Numbered from the stretch's first letter, positions 12,338-24,992 are shown. The stretch: 64,000 bases of DNA from Mortierella sp. BCC40632 (GCA_011634665.1 WAEK01000002.1:670501-734500); one strand, 5' to 3'. Notes: generated from the letters alone by a model not told the origin. Made by a program: numbers and translations.

Positions 12338-14856
12338 ATGAGCAAGGGATTGGTTGGCCTAGTTGCATACGGAGATTCGGATTCAGAAAGTTCAGACTCT
12401 GAGTCTCCATCCCTCGCTCCAGCTGTGGGACCAGTGTCGACTCCATCAGGTGCGAACATGACTCCATCATAGGCTCGACCTCTCACTAATGGCTGCTGCT
12501 GTTGCTATTCTCCTCGGTCAACTACAAGCCTTTGAGGCATCGAATGCTCAACTACTGTTAGTCAGAGTTTAGGCATGACCGCCATGAGTCGAGCAAAGCT
12601 TTCTTCATTGGACCAGGAATAGAGAACCTAATCGGCTCCTCAACTCTTTCATACTATCGCGTCTGCCGTAGGATCAAGCAAGGAGACCCAAGAGTCTGCA
12701 CAGGACTCTCACCTTAAATCGGTATGTTATGCGTCTTCCTTTTTTTTTTTTTTTTTTTTTTTTTTGGAGAACAAAAAAAAAAAAGAGGACTCCTGCTAAC
12801 TCGATGCTTTCATATTTTCCTGGTATAATAGAAGGAAGTGGGTAATAGCACGATGGCACGATAAGGAGATTGTGCGCTACTGAGTACTTCAAGCCATGGA
12901 AGCATGAATAGGAATATGACTACGCGGTGAAAAACGATCTAGCAAGGTATTGATCAGGAATGCAAACCTTCTATTCGCACTTTCACGTTCTAACATCCAA
13001 ATAGATGTAGAGAGACTTTTACCTCAGGACACAGCTATATCCACATCATCTGGCAGTAGGTTATCCTTACCTCTCTTGGAGTTTGTATCCACTTGGGTAC
13101 AGAAACGCGACTGGAAAAACGATAGAGGTCACTCAACATTACTTTATGTCGATTTACAAGATAGGGAACATGATGTGCCATCTAGTTTCTCGCGTTCACA
13201 GTCAGGGACACCATTACCTCCCGATCACAGTGCTGCAGCCGATGTCATGAATACTCCAACAGCCGGAATGAGTCCTCGCTTAATACCATCGAACCGCATG
13301 CCCACAATTAGACTCGAGACTGAAACGGGAAGAGTTGAAAGCGTTAGACATAGTATTGGCAGAGCGAATAGTCTGGACGGTCTTCACGAAGGTCAAGTAT
13401 CTCATACTGCTACGATGCAGATGCTCCTGCGGCCAAGACCCATTGCGGGCGTTGTTGACTTTGGAATTCCGCCGAACCCTGAAGGAGAAGTGAATCCAGA
13501 TGTCCAGGTATGCCAGTGTGGAGGTTTGGATGGAGCCTCCTCTCTCCTCAAATCCAGTCTTGTGGTCACTAAGATGCGAGGTCATGTATTTTCTATTGAG
13601 CAAACTCACTTACCAGCTAGATTTCTTAATTCACTCTTCATATCTAACAGGCAAAGATGGAACGATTCCAAGAAGTGAAAGAGACCCGAGGGATTCATTT
13701 TAACCAATCGATGATGAAGAACAAGAACTTCAGGAACCCACATATCTATGCAAGCCTTGTCGAGCTCGTGTCCTTAAACGAGACTGGATCAAACTTTGAA
13801 AAGGGTATTGAGTTTTTTGATATCGGAGCATACGGACCTGAGTCGTATGCAACTGGCCTTGGTAAGTAATGTCTAACTTTATTACCTGTCCGTTGAGCTG
13901 CTCCAGTGAGTTCCCAGAAGTGGCATGAGTGTTATAGGGGGACGTTGGGCTGAGAAATAATGTGTTTTTAAATTTGGGAGGGCTGAGTTGTAGTTCATTG
14001 GAGATGTGGATTTCTGGAAGGAGGGTAATTTCCACGTTGATACTAGTATGACAATGGCCAACCGAGATTCCCTGGGTTACACGCTTCAAGTAAAAACGTT
14101 CCGTTGAGGTCGAGGGACAACATGGTATATCTGACGGTACATGCATATCACCAATGCACGCACGCGCTTTGTGTGCACATATCCGAGCCCAAGACGCTCT
14201 CAAGATAGGCGTGCTAATCTGGGATATGAAGTAGCAACTCATGGACAAAACTTGTTCCCCATGGGGATCTGCTCTTGTGGATGTCATTGTCGCGGTTATT
14301 ACGGATTATGGATGCACCTTGATGGGAATCGTGTTGGTGAGGGCGGAGGGGAAAGGGAGGTTAGAGAGATCGGACCACTTTATTCCTTTCCGGGCGTGAG
14401 CGTGGAATGTTCCATGCTAAAGGTTTAGTTTGAAAAACTAAGAACAACTGTGCCCTATCATCCCTTTTCATATTCATAGCGGAAGCACAGAAACAAAACT
14501 CTGAGCGACTGGCGATGCAACAACAAGCCGGTGCCAGATCACAGCTACAGTTTGTCTCGGGCTCAACTTCATCATCAAGCTTTCACTCGTCCGCAATACT
14601 GACGGCTGCTGCAGGGCCAGTATTATCAGCAGGAGGAATAACTGCCGGCGTCGGAGGTTCACAGGGTTTGGGTGGTGTATCGGCGGTGCCGCCCCTGGGT
14701 TTAGCACAGATTGCGGAGCCTGGTGTAGGTGCGCATCCAAGTATGAGAGTGGGCGCAATCACAGGAACTGGGACGCATAGGGCACGGAAAAGCAAGTGGG
14801 ACGTCCCTCAGCCATCATCTGCAGATGATTCTGCACACAAGCGTCCTCGTCACTAG
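12338..14856 (+). CDS. SAP30-binding protein-like (HCNGP family)
   Basis: Nuclear protein of the HCNGP/SAP30BP family, linked in animals to transcriptional repression and to splicing. Exons: 12338..12449, 12672..12721, 13028..13507, 13651..13861, 14480..14856; 1230 nt, 409 residues. The N-terminus has the family start GLVAYGDSDSE followed by an acidic serine stretch. The HCNGP core lies in exons 3-5: IPPNPEGEVNPDVQ, then the basic block with KNFRNPHIYASLVEL, then ETGSNF and YGPESYATGLA. The C-terminus has KSKWDVPQP and ends in a basic HKRPRH. The human protein also carries RKSKWD near its end. The left edge of exon 3 (13028) was picked because it joins in phase after a polypyrimidine tract. 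A further intron inside 13060-13200 cannot be excluded, since that part matches nothing I know in the family. Confidence 0.82.
12740..12765 (+). repeat. Poly(T) run in intron 2 of the SAP30BP-like gene
   Basis: 26 consecutive T, 18 bases behind the donor at 12722, followed by GGAGAACA and then an A run at about 12773-12784. Confidence 0.9.
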
Positions 14857-17800
14857 CCATTGGAGAAATGAAGACAGTAATGAGCATCAGGGGCTATTTC
14901 CGTTGGCCACCGTTGTAGTTGAGCAAGATAAAAAAGAAGAAAAAAAGAAGAAAAAGAAAGAAAAAAAAGAGGAGACAAGTGCGACGTTGTATTGTCTTTT
15001 CCCGATCAACTGCTCACTCTGGCGCAAGAACTAAGGAGAAGGGTAAGGTGCACATCTGGTCTTGTATGCTTGGATCTCTGTTTCTCTGCAGTGAGATGAG
15101 CCAAGGAGAGTGCAACCCAGACAGAAGAGCGACATTCCGTTGACCGAGGACTAGACGATCGGATCGGCGGCTCCCTGAGACCAATAATGGTGGGATAGCG
15201 CTACGCTAAAAGCCCTTTGACCGCCTCAATGACAAACAATGGCACACCAGAGGCGGATATCTAAAATGCACTTGCCATTCAGTAAAGATCTACACTTTTC
15301 TGACTCGCTATCCTTTGAAGGTCCAAGCGAAACCAAGCTGGGCTTATCACACAACAGCCAAGGCAAAGAGGAATGGCGCAAACGGGAAGATGGTTAATCA
15401 AGGCTGTTGCAACCTTTCGCGACACTTTACATTGATTGTAGGAAGAGATGGAGAGCACATGGAAGGCCAAGAAAGGGTCATATTTGTGAGGGAAAAGCAA
15501 GGAGAACAGAGAGTGAACGAGAGAGAACAAGAGATGGTGTACTGGCGAGCGAGTCAAGGCAGACTGAGGTTGGCCGCTGAATAGCACATTTCAGAAAGTT
15601 CTCTTTGACATGTCTGCTCTCTTGTGCAAATCGATCCCTGGTCCAGATTGTATGGCCTATTGTCTGAACACGCAGGGTGAAAGCGGTCATCAGATGGCCT
15701 TCTCTCTCTATCCCTCTCTATCTCTCTCTATCTCTCTCTTTCTCTTTCTCTTCAAGGCATTGATGGTTCCACCTTTTCGAGAACAACTTATGTGTAGTAA
15801 ACCAAAGCAAAGTGCCGATTGCAGCCCCCTATAACATCTGCAACTCCCGCCACGGTCGTGTGCCAGCTCGAGGAGTGCTGTCCAGTCGATCTGTATCGTC
15901 CTCTGCATGGCTCCTTGCCACTCCGTGCATCTGATCCTCTTATCTCTGTTCCTCTCCTTGACATCCGGCATTTGCGGACCGGTAGTCTCTCCTCGTCTCC
16001 GTGCCATGTTCGAATGCAGCATGTTTCTGTCTGTCCTTTTTGCGAGCGAACCTTCCCCTTTTTGAGCATTTCTGGTACCGGCGGCTTTGGCTACCAGCTA
16101 TACCAAAGCTGGTCCATTCCAAGGTCGATGGTGGCCGAGACGAGGGCAACGCTGTTGGCCAGTCAATCCGAACTCGAGAGGAATGCGGAGGCGGGTCATT
16201 CTTGGCGGCTCGCGGCTTTCGAAGCTGACAGATCCTCCGAAGTGCGCCTTGCCCTTGCTCCTAGTAATATTCTCGGCGACTCAAGCCTACTGTCGCTTTG
16301 GGTACGGCCACGTTGACTCCTTTGAGGCAAGTTTATCTTTGAGGAAAAATTTGGGACATTTGGACGATGGCCTCGGCCAAACTCAGTAGGTCGTTGGGCT
16401 GTCTCTAGACCTTTCTGGGATGGTACGCTCGGAGTACCTCCGCGACCACTGCCACGCCGCGGCAGTGGTGGCAACGGCAGTGGTAATGGATCATGACGTA
16501 GGGGAGGGTGCGCTGAACTAGGGGCATGCATCCGTGCCTTGACAGTGTTCCACCGCCGCAGTCATAGCCCAGAACGAACAACATGGACAAAGGCAACAAA
16601 TTTCAGGCTTGGCAGCACCGCCCCTGAATCTTTGACCGCTTTCGCCCATGGGCCGATCGAGCGGGCAAGAGGGTTCTCACCCGTGGCCAATGGCCAAGCC
16701 GGAAGCACTCAGGGCTGCGTTCACCACCGCCCAACCAAAACAGAGAACTGAGCATACAAAGGTTCAGGGACGCACCATAATGAGGCATGTCCACCAGGTC
16801 GGTGCGTTCGCCGCTATTCGCAAGGCCATTATCGGCCGCCTGCCCCTTGTCCTCGGGGTCCAAGTCCGCGGTGTTCTTTCAGTGTGCAGGCTGCTGCAGG
16901 AGTAGGAATCTGATCCCCCCGAGACGTACGCCCGCATGGAGGCTCGAGCAACTTCTGTTGTCTTATCCTCTCCTTCTATCCGCTGGCTGGATTGCAGCCA
17001 TGCCGATCGAGCAACAGTGGTAGCTGTCAGTTCACTCTCCTCGACTCGTGCATCTGTGGGCAGTACGTGTCCGTCATTAATAATACATAGCTGTCGGCAC
17101 TGCTCCCGCATACGACCCCGAAAGCCGTCTGGTTTGTTAGCCGAGTGCTTGGGAGTCGCGAATGCCTCCTGTCCTACTATCGGCCAGTCAGTTGGTGCAC
17201 TCTGAGTCGCGCTTCCAGTTGGGTGGACATGACAGGCTCTTGTGTGGCCGACCACCATGGCCACGAGCGAGGGCATGGCCATGGACACAATGAGAGCGAT
17301 AGTGAGAGCGCGAGCCAGGATATGAGCGATAAAAATACCAGGCGGACAAGCGAGCCTCAATGCACTTTGACAACAGCCTTCCGAATCTTTTCCAGGCAAC
17401 AAGGGCAAGGGCCAGCATGCATGGCCAGAATTGCATCTTCCCCACCCTTGTCTCTTTCACGGCCGTGAAGCAGGCAAGCCGTCGGCGATGCTTGCCCCCG
17501 CCTGGCGGATAAACAGCAATTGCTGTCTGCATGTCGCAACAAGCCCGTTGCTGTTGCAGCTGCTGCGGTGAGTAAAGAAGATGCGGTCGCGGGCGAAGAG
17601 TGGAACTCAAAACCGAAAACTGTTGCACGGTCGAACAGCCACACAAGTAAAGTCGACCACAGCCTCAGTCGTCCAACAGTGCCGTTAACTTTTTGAACCT
17701 GTGTCTACTGCAGGTACCACCACAACCACGGCCACTGCTCACCCTGTCGGCACCTCTCACACCTTCATAAGGACCCCCGTCTCGGCACTGGCCCGCTCTT

Positions 17801-18165
17801 CCTCGTCCTCTTTTTTTTTTCTTCTTTCTTCTTTCTCTTTCTCTTTCTCTTTCTCTCCATCGCCTCGGTCATCCTGCACTACTTGCTCCCGGCCTCGAGC
17901 TCACTATTCACGCCTTCTATCACGTCCCCACACCACCCTTCCTCATCACTCTCTTTTCTCTCATTCTCCTATCCTTCCCATCAACTTCTCCGCCCCCATC
18001 CCTGTTCCACAGTCATCCTAGGCAGCGCAACCACATCAACCACATCACACTCTCACCACAATCATTGCTAGCATCCCCAACCGTCCCTGACTTTTCCCGC
18101 GCTCTCCTTCCAATTCCTTCGCTCCCTTCCACTACTGGCACCGACTCCCTCATAGAATACACTCC
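14857..18165. other. 3.3 kb without an accepted gene; upstream region of the CHS4-like gene
   Basis: Starts with the 3' end of the SAP30BP-like gene. From about 15.8 to 17.7 kb the sequence is visibly richer in G and C than the flanks and has long overlapping ORFs on both strands (for example 15819..16316 + and 16764..17408 -) with no recognisable domain. A hairpin sits at 16445..16469. CT-rich tracts at about 15700-15760 and 17800-18000 look like leader sequence, the second for the CHS4-like gene. I see no tRNA. Confidence 0.6.
16445..16469. repeat. GC-rich inverted repeat
   Basis: Nine-base arms ACCACTGCC and GGCAGTGGT around the loop ACGCCGC form a perfect stem. A further copy of GGCAGTGGT follows at about 16477-16485. 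Confidence 0.75.
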
Positions 18166-20998
18166 ATGGCTGCCCAAGAGTACCACGACCAGAACTCCAA
18201 TGGCTCAGCCTCGAGCATCACAGGTGCACACTCCACGGCTGACAGCAATGCAATGACAACAACAACAATTATGAATAGCGCGAGCACTTCTGCACCCTTC
18301 CAGCCACCATTCAGTATCCCAGCCATCTCTTGTGTGCCACCACAGCAACCAGTTTATCAGCTGAAAGATGCACCTGTTCCTGGTTCAAGCCAGGCTCCGA
18401 TCATACCAACGGGACCTACATTAGGCAGCGCTTCCGACAGGCTCCCAATTGACGCCGACGGAACTAAAGCCGACGTTACAAAGGTCATGAAAGCCAGCAC
18501 TAGTCTGAGTCCGCTCCCTCAAAAGTCCGAGGACTGGGCTGCACTTGTAGACGCGCCTCGATCTCCGATCCTCAAGGCCTCAACGTCCTTCCCGCAGTTT
18601 CAGCAGCATCAGCAGTCATCATCCAGTCACGGCTATGGCTTTGCATACGGCTATGGATACACGAATACCGAGCTCGCGTCGCCTAGCGCAGGCGTGTATG
18701 GGGAGCCTGAATCGGCGGGAATGCAGTCGAGCCAGAACCAGAACCTGAGCCAGAACCAGAACCAGAACGCGTCACAACAGACACTTGGTCGGACGCAGCC
18801 CCAGTCGCTGGCACAGTCAAGGAATTACCCATACCAGCATCCATTTTACCACTCGTCTCCTTCCGTTGCCATGGCCAATGCAGGTACGAAAGAGCACGTC
18901 TTGATTTTTGAATATGGAGAATGGGTGTGCACACTAAATTGCGCGCTTTTGGGCACAATGGGAATGGGCAGCGCGGCGGAAAAAAAAAGAAGAGGAAAAA
19001 GAAAGAAAAGAAAGAAAAACACGGACAGAGTAATTGAGCAAAAGCAGGAGGACCCTTTGAGTACCTTTGAAAAACTAACAATTTACATTACCGTCTCTTC
19101 TCCGCTCCTCCTTTTGCCAACCTACTTCTTTTTTTTTTTTTTTTTTTCCCTCGATGGCTTCATTTGTACTTTATTTGGCCAAACTAGGCATGACAGCTAT
19201 GGCGGAGACCTCCTATTTCGACGTAACGCACTCATCGGCAGCACACCCCCAGCGCAAGTCATGGTCTGCAAATGATACGCTTAAGAGCTCGTCCTCGTTC
19301 ACGTCCTTTGACGGTGTGAATGCCGTAGCCTTCCCATGGTCTGGCGTAGGTACCCCCACAGGTGCCGGTGCGGCCAAGCAGGGTGGTATTGCAACCTCGA
19401 TATCTCTTTTGACGGATGCGACTCTGCTTGCAAAGTACCGTGAACAGGCAATCAAGACGAACGACCCATCCGTTCAGCTGTCTTATGCGAAATACCTACT
19501 AGAAATTGGAGAGCCCTCAAAGCAGCAACAGACACAAAATTATCCAACAAAGGATACCAATTGTCCAAGCCGGCCGTCCTCACCGTCCTCGCCGTCCTCT
19601 TCGACGAGATCCTCTATCGAAGACTCCTCTAGCCCTGTGGATGTGGCACCAAGTCCTCCTTCGTCCACAGGGACATCTCCTTCGTCCACACAGCCTTCTA
19701 GCCCCACAACTCAGTCCGCTCCTCTGTGCACACCCACTTCTGCAGCAGCGACCCCAACCAAGGAAGAAGAGGATCCGGTTGGGTCGGGAAAGAAGCAGTT
19801 GGTGATGGAGGCCATTTACTGGATTGAGCGACTTGCAAAAGAGGGTCAGCCAGAGGCACAGTATATGCGGGGCACATGGTATGAAGAGGGGTTGTACACG
19901 AGCAAGAAGAGCCCAACCAAGTCTTTGCGATTGTATCAATCGGCCTCCAAAGGCGACTACGGTCCTGCTCATTACAAGGTTGCCGCACACTGTGAACGCA
20001 AGAAGGACAACAACAAGGCAGTGATGCTTTACAAGAAGGCGGCCGTCCACAATGATGTTCTGGCCAACTATGTAAGTACTAATGAAAGAAAGGAAAACAA
20101 CAAGAAGAAAAGAAAAAAAAAATACGGGGAATATTTGCCGAAGGAGATTTCTTTATTCGTTCCTGGTCGCTAATATATTTTTTCCCCCTCTCTCTCCCAT
20201 CTCCATTTCTCCCGTCTTTCTCTCTTTCTTTTTTCGTGACTATTGTAGCGTTTGGCGATGATCTATTTGTATGGTGAGATCGGTCAGTCAAAGAATCTTA
20301 AGGCTGGTCTTCAGTACCTGAAGCGTGCTGCTGCATTTGCCACAGAGTCAGCACCCAAACCTCCCTATGTCTTGGGTCTCATTCTCTCGCGAGAGTACTA
20401 TTCAAACCAAGGCCCTCAAAAGCTTGTCATCCCAGACGATATTGCTTTCCCAGACGATGGTGAAGCTCTTGAGTGGTTTCGCAAGTCGGCACAGCTCGGC
20501 TATGGTCGTGCACATTACAAGCTTGGTTATTGCTATGAATATGGTGCCCTTAGTTGCCCTATTGACCCGTTCCTGTCTGTTCAACATTACGAGCAAGCCG
20601 TTCTGGCTAGTGACGGGAACGGTGAGGCAGAGATGGCCCTCAGTGGCTGGTTCTTGAGTGGTGCTGAGAACTACTTCCCTGCAGATGATGCGCGTGCTTT
20701 CGAGTACGGAACACGTGCAGCGGCCAAAGGACTGGCCAAAGCCCAGTATGCGATGGGATATTACCATGAAGTCGGGATTGCGACGGAGAAGGATGTTGAG
20801 AAAGCAAAGGAGTATTACAAGTGCGCTGCCCAGAATGGTAACCGGGATGCATGCAATCGGTTGGATGAGTTGATGGGAGGCCTCGATGAGAGTAAAGCCG
20901 CTGAAACAGCCATGATCATGCAAAAGAGTGTGAAGAAGATTAAGCAACAAGGACGAGGAGGCAAAGGTCCGAAGGACCAAAGCTGTGTTGTCATGTAA
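18166..20998 (+). CDS. Sel1-repeat chitin synthase activator, Chs4/Skt5 type, with CAAX box
   Basis: Likely regulator that brings or keeps chitin synthase III at sites of polarised wall growth. Exons: 18166..18883, 19188..20071, 20249..20998; 2352 nt, 783 residues. Residues 1-450 are a low-complexity tail rich in Ser, Pro, Gln and Tyr (QNQN repeats, GYGYGY, PSSPSSPSS). The C-terminal half is a solenoid of Sel1 repeats: EAQYMRGTWYEEGLY, GPAHYKVAAHCE, RAHYKLGYCYEYGA, KAQYAMGYYHEVGI. The last four residues are CVVM after a basic glycine-lysine stretch. This is a CAAX box for farnesylation; yeast Chs4 ends in a similar box. Exon 2 has two possible acceptors in the same frame, 19188 and 19197, differing by three residues. 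Intron 1 carries a 19-T run. Family assignment rests on repeats, CAAX end and length. Confidence 0.85.
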
Positions 20999-21044
20999 CC
21001 AGAAAAGAAGAAAAAGAAAAGACTTGTGTTTCGACAAAGGCTTT

Positions 21045-21075
<31 letters not shown>

Positions 21076-21590
21076 AACCGCACAAAACATACTCGAAACC
21101 AAAGAGAACACAAAAGCACAGCCTTTTACTGATGGCTTCCGCTTTGATTTTGGAGTTCTGTCGATTCTATTCCTTCAACCCCTCCATCAAGACCTCATTA
21201 ATGTCCTCCTGTAGATATACCTCTTTTTCACCTTGGCCCTAACGTTTCCAAAATAGATAGATGCTACAATATGCTAATAATAATAACAATAATAATATTA
21301 ACTACTACAGCTACTTTTTTTGTCTTTACTCCAACGTTTGGTGCCTGAGTCCGAAGGGAAAAAAAAAAAAAAAAAAAAAAAGGAGAGGGAAAGTGATTGG
21401 GGCTGAGGCGTTGAGAGAATGCAAAGCAAAAGGGGGACACAAGGTCTACCCCACGTCCCTAAATCGACCTTTTTATGGTTATTTTCTTTCTTTTCTTTCT
21501 ATAGCTGGCTACCTGAGTAGAAAGGGTAGTCGACATGATACTTCATCAAGGAAGGGAGGGGGAGGGGGACACTTTTTCTAGTGAAAGCCA
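20999..21590. other. Convergent spacer between the CHS4-like and EED-like genes
   Basis: Holds both 3' untranslated regions. It contains a (CAA)n run at about 21044-21075, AT-rich (AAT)n at about 21275-21300 and 23 A at about 21360-21382. No ORF of substance. Confidence 0.7.
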
Positions 21591-23829
21591 TCATTGCTCT
21601 GGCTTCCATTTGGCCCAATCATTCAAGGTTTCATCCGTGACATAGTCATACCGCCAAATGAATGAATCTTCACCAGCACACACGACAGTCCTATAAAAAA
21701 AAAAAGATAAAAGACCCGAATCTACATTAGTTCCCACCTCTGACAATACCGCAAACAGAAACGGGAGTGACTTATACACAAGTAAAATATCCTACCTGCA
21801 GTCTCTAGAAAAGACACATGTTCGAATTGCCTTGGTTGCTCGACGGTGCTTAAGTTCTGTTACAGCCCTTCCACTCTCAATGTTATAGATAAATACAGAT
21901 CCATTGCTCGTTCCTACACAGAAAAAGTCTTGGTCCATGCTATTTTGGGGGGAAGGGGGTAGTACAACGATTGTCAGTAAGCGCATTATTTGATCGACCC
22001 AGATAGTAGACTTTTTTCGGTATAGTCCAAGAGTCAAAGGCTGACGGAGAAGAGAATGAAAGGCCACGTCTAGATACCTGACATCAATACGACACTGGTT
22101 ACTGGCGGTGTTCTTGATGGTGAATGAGCGGATATGCTCCAGTGTCTTTGGGTCCCAGTGCTCCACCTTGCCATTCACCGATTTCGACAACACCTTGCCC
22201 TTGGCAAATCGGATACAGTCTAGCATTCCAAGGTAAGAGAATAGAAGGCGTCAATACTCCGGTTTTTTCACCAAATAGAGCATGGTCTTAGTGTAGTTCG
22301 AGCCAAACGGGGCGACTTACCTATCCTTGCAGCGTGGAGGTTCTGTTGAAGCACACGACTTTCTGTGATAGGGACCACAATGGCACTTCCGTCGGGTTTT
22401 AGCACCTCCATGACTTCCTCAGGCACTCTCCATTCACGAACTTCGCCATTGTATCCTCCTGTCAAAAAAACGCGACCATTGGAATCCGGATCAAAGCACT
22501 GAAGGTTTGAGGATCCAGAAGTATTAGCGAGTGAGAATCAAATTAAAGGCAATGGTGACTGAAATGGAGAACTCATAGCTACAAAATAAAACGAATCATT
22601 ACCACTACTGAAGCCTTGATCTCAAATTTCACAATACATTCTCCTGTCAGGATGTTCCACAACCGCACAGTCCCATCCTTCGAGGCCGAAAGTAGGAGCT
22701 CATCTTTACTCGGGTGGGCCTGGATGTCGGTTACCGTATCTACAGCCAATGGTCATTTATGGGTGCAAGTGGAACAGGTTGTTTGTCGTTAGTGAAGGAG
22801 GGAGCATCAAAGGTGGCAGGCTGTTGGTGTCTTCATTTGTCCTTACGATTATGTCCAGAGAGGCGAACAAGCTCCTTTGACCGCGCAAGACTTGTGATAT
22901 GGATCATCTTGTCGGTTCCCGCGCAGGCAAGAACCGCATCCTGAGGCTGGTGCAACCAACAGCATGTCAGCATTTCCTATTAGAGACAAGCAGTGAGTAA
23001 AAACTTGGGGGCATCAGTGTTGGAGCTAGTTTTTCCCCTTTCAACAGTTCTGCTGGTGTGCTGATTTTGATCGTCTGTCGAGTGTTGAACAGACATCAAT
23101 CCTCATATCTGCGCATCCTTAATTAGGCGCCATTCCTCACAGATACCGTGCCGAGGAGCAGAGCTGGTTGGCAGCGGCTGTCCTAGGATATAATTGATGT
23201 AGTTCTTACAGGGAGTTCTTCTGCGCCATCGACAGTAATGGGTTCCAGCAAGAAATGAGACATGATATCTAGATGGTCTCCACAATGCTCATTATCGTAG
23301 ATGTTGGCCTAGTGCGACAAAGAAAAAAAAAGTCGTAAGCATCCATGTGTTTTCATTCAGGATTTGCAGACACTATGCAGGGCCCTCAATCACTCCTAAC
23401 CTGTGGGCCTCCAGTTGTGCCGATGATGTTGCTATTATCCCAAGAATCCCTGAGAACTGCTCCACGCTTGTCATAGGTCTTCACAAAGTCCAGACCAAAA
23501 GGAGTACTGTTGTGCCGGGGCTCAAGACAAAAGGCGATCTGATTGACCTCGCTGGCATGGTTTTCCTTGACAATACGACGGAGTCGAAGGTTCTTAAAAA
23601 TGGCCTCAAGTTGCTCTATCCTGCTAAGAGAGCTCTCGCCACTACTGGTGTCGTGGTTGGTGGCGCTGTCGCTTGGAGTGTTGCCATCGGATGAGTGAGG
23701 AGGCGATTTTGGCTTTTTTGAGATGGGAGCCGGGGATGCCGATGAAGCTGGTGTGAAGTAATCGTCTTCGGAGGATGCAGCGCCTGCGTCGTCCCGCTCA
23801 CGCTTCAATGGAGATCCTGCTGTTGACAT
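21591..23829 (-). CDS. EED: EED/ESC-like Polycomb WD40 protein (candidate PRC2 subunit)
   Basis: Candidate scaffold subunit of Polycomb repressive complex 2, which methylates histone H3 Lys27. Exons in transcript order: 23829..23401, 23308..23210, 22976..22847, 22739..22603, 22498..22321, 22219..22078, 21939..21796, 21690..21591; 1359 nt, 452 residues. Residues 1-85 are a disordered Ser/Pro/Asp tail. A WD40 propeller follows. Several segments align with animal EED: the LSGHNHTVTDIQAHP and LLLSASKDGTVRLWNI repeats, then DCIRFAKGKVLSKSVNGKV, which matches the EED-specific stretch with LSKS, and near the end IRTCVFSRDCR followed by SFIWRYD. Exon phases agree at all seven junctions. It lacks the features of general WD40 scaffolds. 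An aromatic cage for trimethyl-lysine, as in EED, is plausible (W and Y residues are present) but cannot be assigned without alignment. The 3' end faces the CHS4-like gene. Confidence 0.82.
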
Positions 23830-24060
23830 GAGGTGTGTTCCTGTTGAGTGAGGGATGCAGATTGAAAAGAGAGAGAAAGAGGGGAAAGAGAGAGAGGGGG
23901 CAAAGTCCCAGAAAAGTATCGTTTTGTAAACAAAAAATGCGCGTCCCAGAGCTCGTTTCGATTTAATGAAGCCAGACTCGGCGCTCCAGCAATGGCATCT
24001 CTACTCCCGCTAGTCCTCTATTAGTAGTGCTACGGCGCGATTTTGCTCACTCGAGTTATA

Positions 24061-24747
24061 CTAGTTATCGTCGTCACCATCCTCCTTGTTTGCCTTGGAC
24101 TTGACATCTTCTGATCCCTTTTCTCCACTGTCTTGCTCCTTTTCGTTCTGGTCATCATCATCGCTCTCTGAGCGGGTATCGTTCGCGATCCGCTTACTAT
24201 TCCTGTTGTTGACCGCCCGTTGTTTCCGTCGCTGACGCTTAGCTCTGTTCTTCTCGGTCTTTTCATCGTCCATATGTCTCTTTTCCTGTATTTTCTGTTC
24301 AAATAGCTGTTGATCCCGCGTCTATGGAAATAAAAAAAAAATTGAGGTATAAGCTTCTGTTAGGCTCAAGACAATCGCCAGCGCCTCTCCTCTCAGTGTA
24401 GTTTGCTCGACTCTGGGCTTATGCTTTACCTCTTTGGCGTCCTGATCCATGGCCTTGAGTCGTGCATATTCTCGCCTGCGACCTGCGCGATAGACGTGAA
24501 ACTCTCCACTTCCAGCACCAGCACTGGAACCTTGCACATTTTTGACATAGTCCTTGGGTTCTTTGATTTTCTGTTTTGCGTTTGGACGCTCAGGGATGTG
24601 AACAGGTTTATCGACCTTTTCAAGTAATTTTTCCAGTTGGATCTTTTGCTGTTCAATTGCTGTAAAGTGATGCTTCTTCTTGAGCACCTCTGCAGGCTCG
24701 TTGTTGTCTCCCATGTTGGATTGATGATTCTTTTCGTTCGTGGACAT
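24061..24747 (-). CDS. PRKRIP1-like spliceosome protein (DUF1168)
   Basis: Small nuclear protein of the PRKRIP1/C114 family, which in human cryo-EM structures belongs to the catalytic spliceosome and forms a long helix. Two exons: 24747..24430 and 24321..24061; 579 nt, 192 residues. The family signature is the stretch GSSAGAGSGEFHVYRAGRRR followed by EYARL. It is preceded by a basic region and the motif VHIPERP. The C-terminal half is a long charged helix (EKRHMDDEKTEKNRAKR) and an Asp/Glu/Lys-rich tail ending DGDDDN. The start is chosen at the ATG that gives MSTNEKNHQ. The gene lies 231 bases downstream of the EED-like start in the same orientation and is divergent from the RHAMM-like gene. 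Confidence 0.9.
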
Positions 24748-24992
24748 TTCGATTCCTGTGATGGTGGTCTGGAGGGTAGACAGTCCCTAATGGTAAAAAA
24801 AAAAAAATCTACACGTGATACGCCACGAAGGAGCTAGAGACGGTCCTGGTTTGGCCTTTGAACGACGTGAGGATTTTCAAGAAGTAGGCGAGGAACAAGG
24901 GACGAAAAGAGGCCAGGAGACATGGTCGGATGCGGAGCAAGAGAGCTTTAGTGTCGATGAGCCCTCCCAACCAAATCGCACCTCTCGTCTGA

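Noticed and set aside
15819..16316. 165-codon plus-strand ORF
   Set aside because: Same GC-rich stretch, no recognisable motif, and it overlaps other long frames.
16764..17408. 214-codon minus-strand ORF in the GC-rich spacer
   Set aside because: No domain or conserved motif, erratic composition, and equally long ORFs overlap on both strands. This is expected where GC is high and stops are rare.
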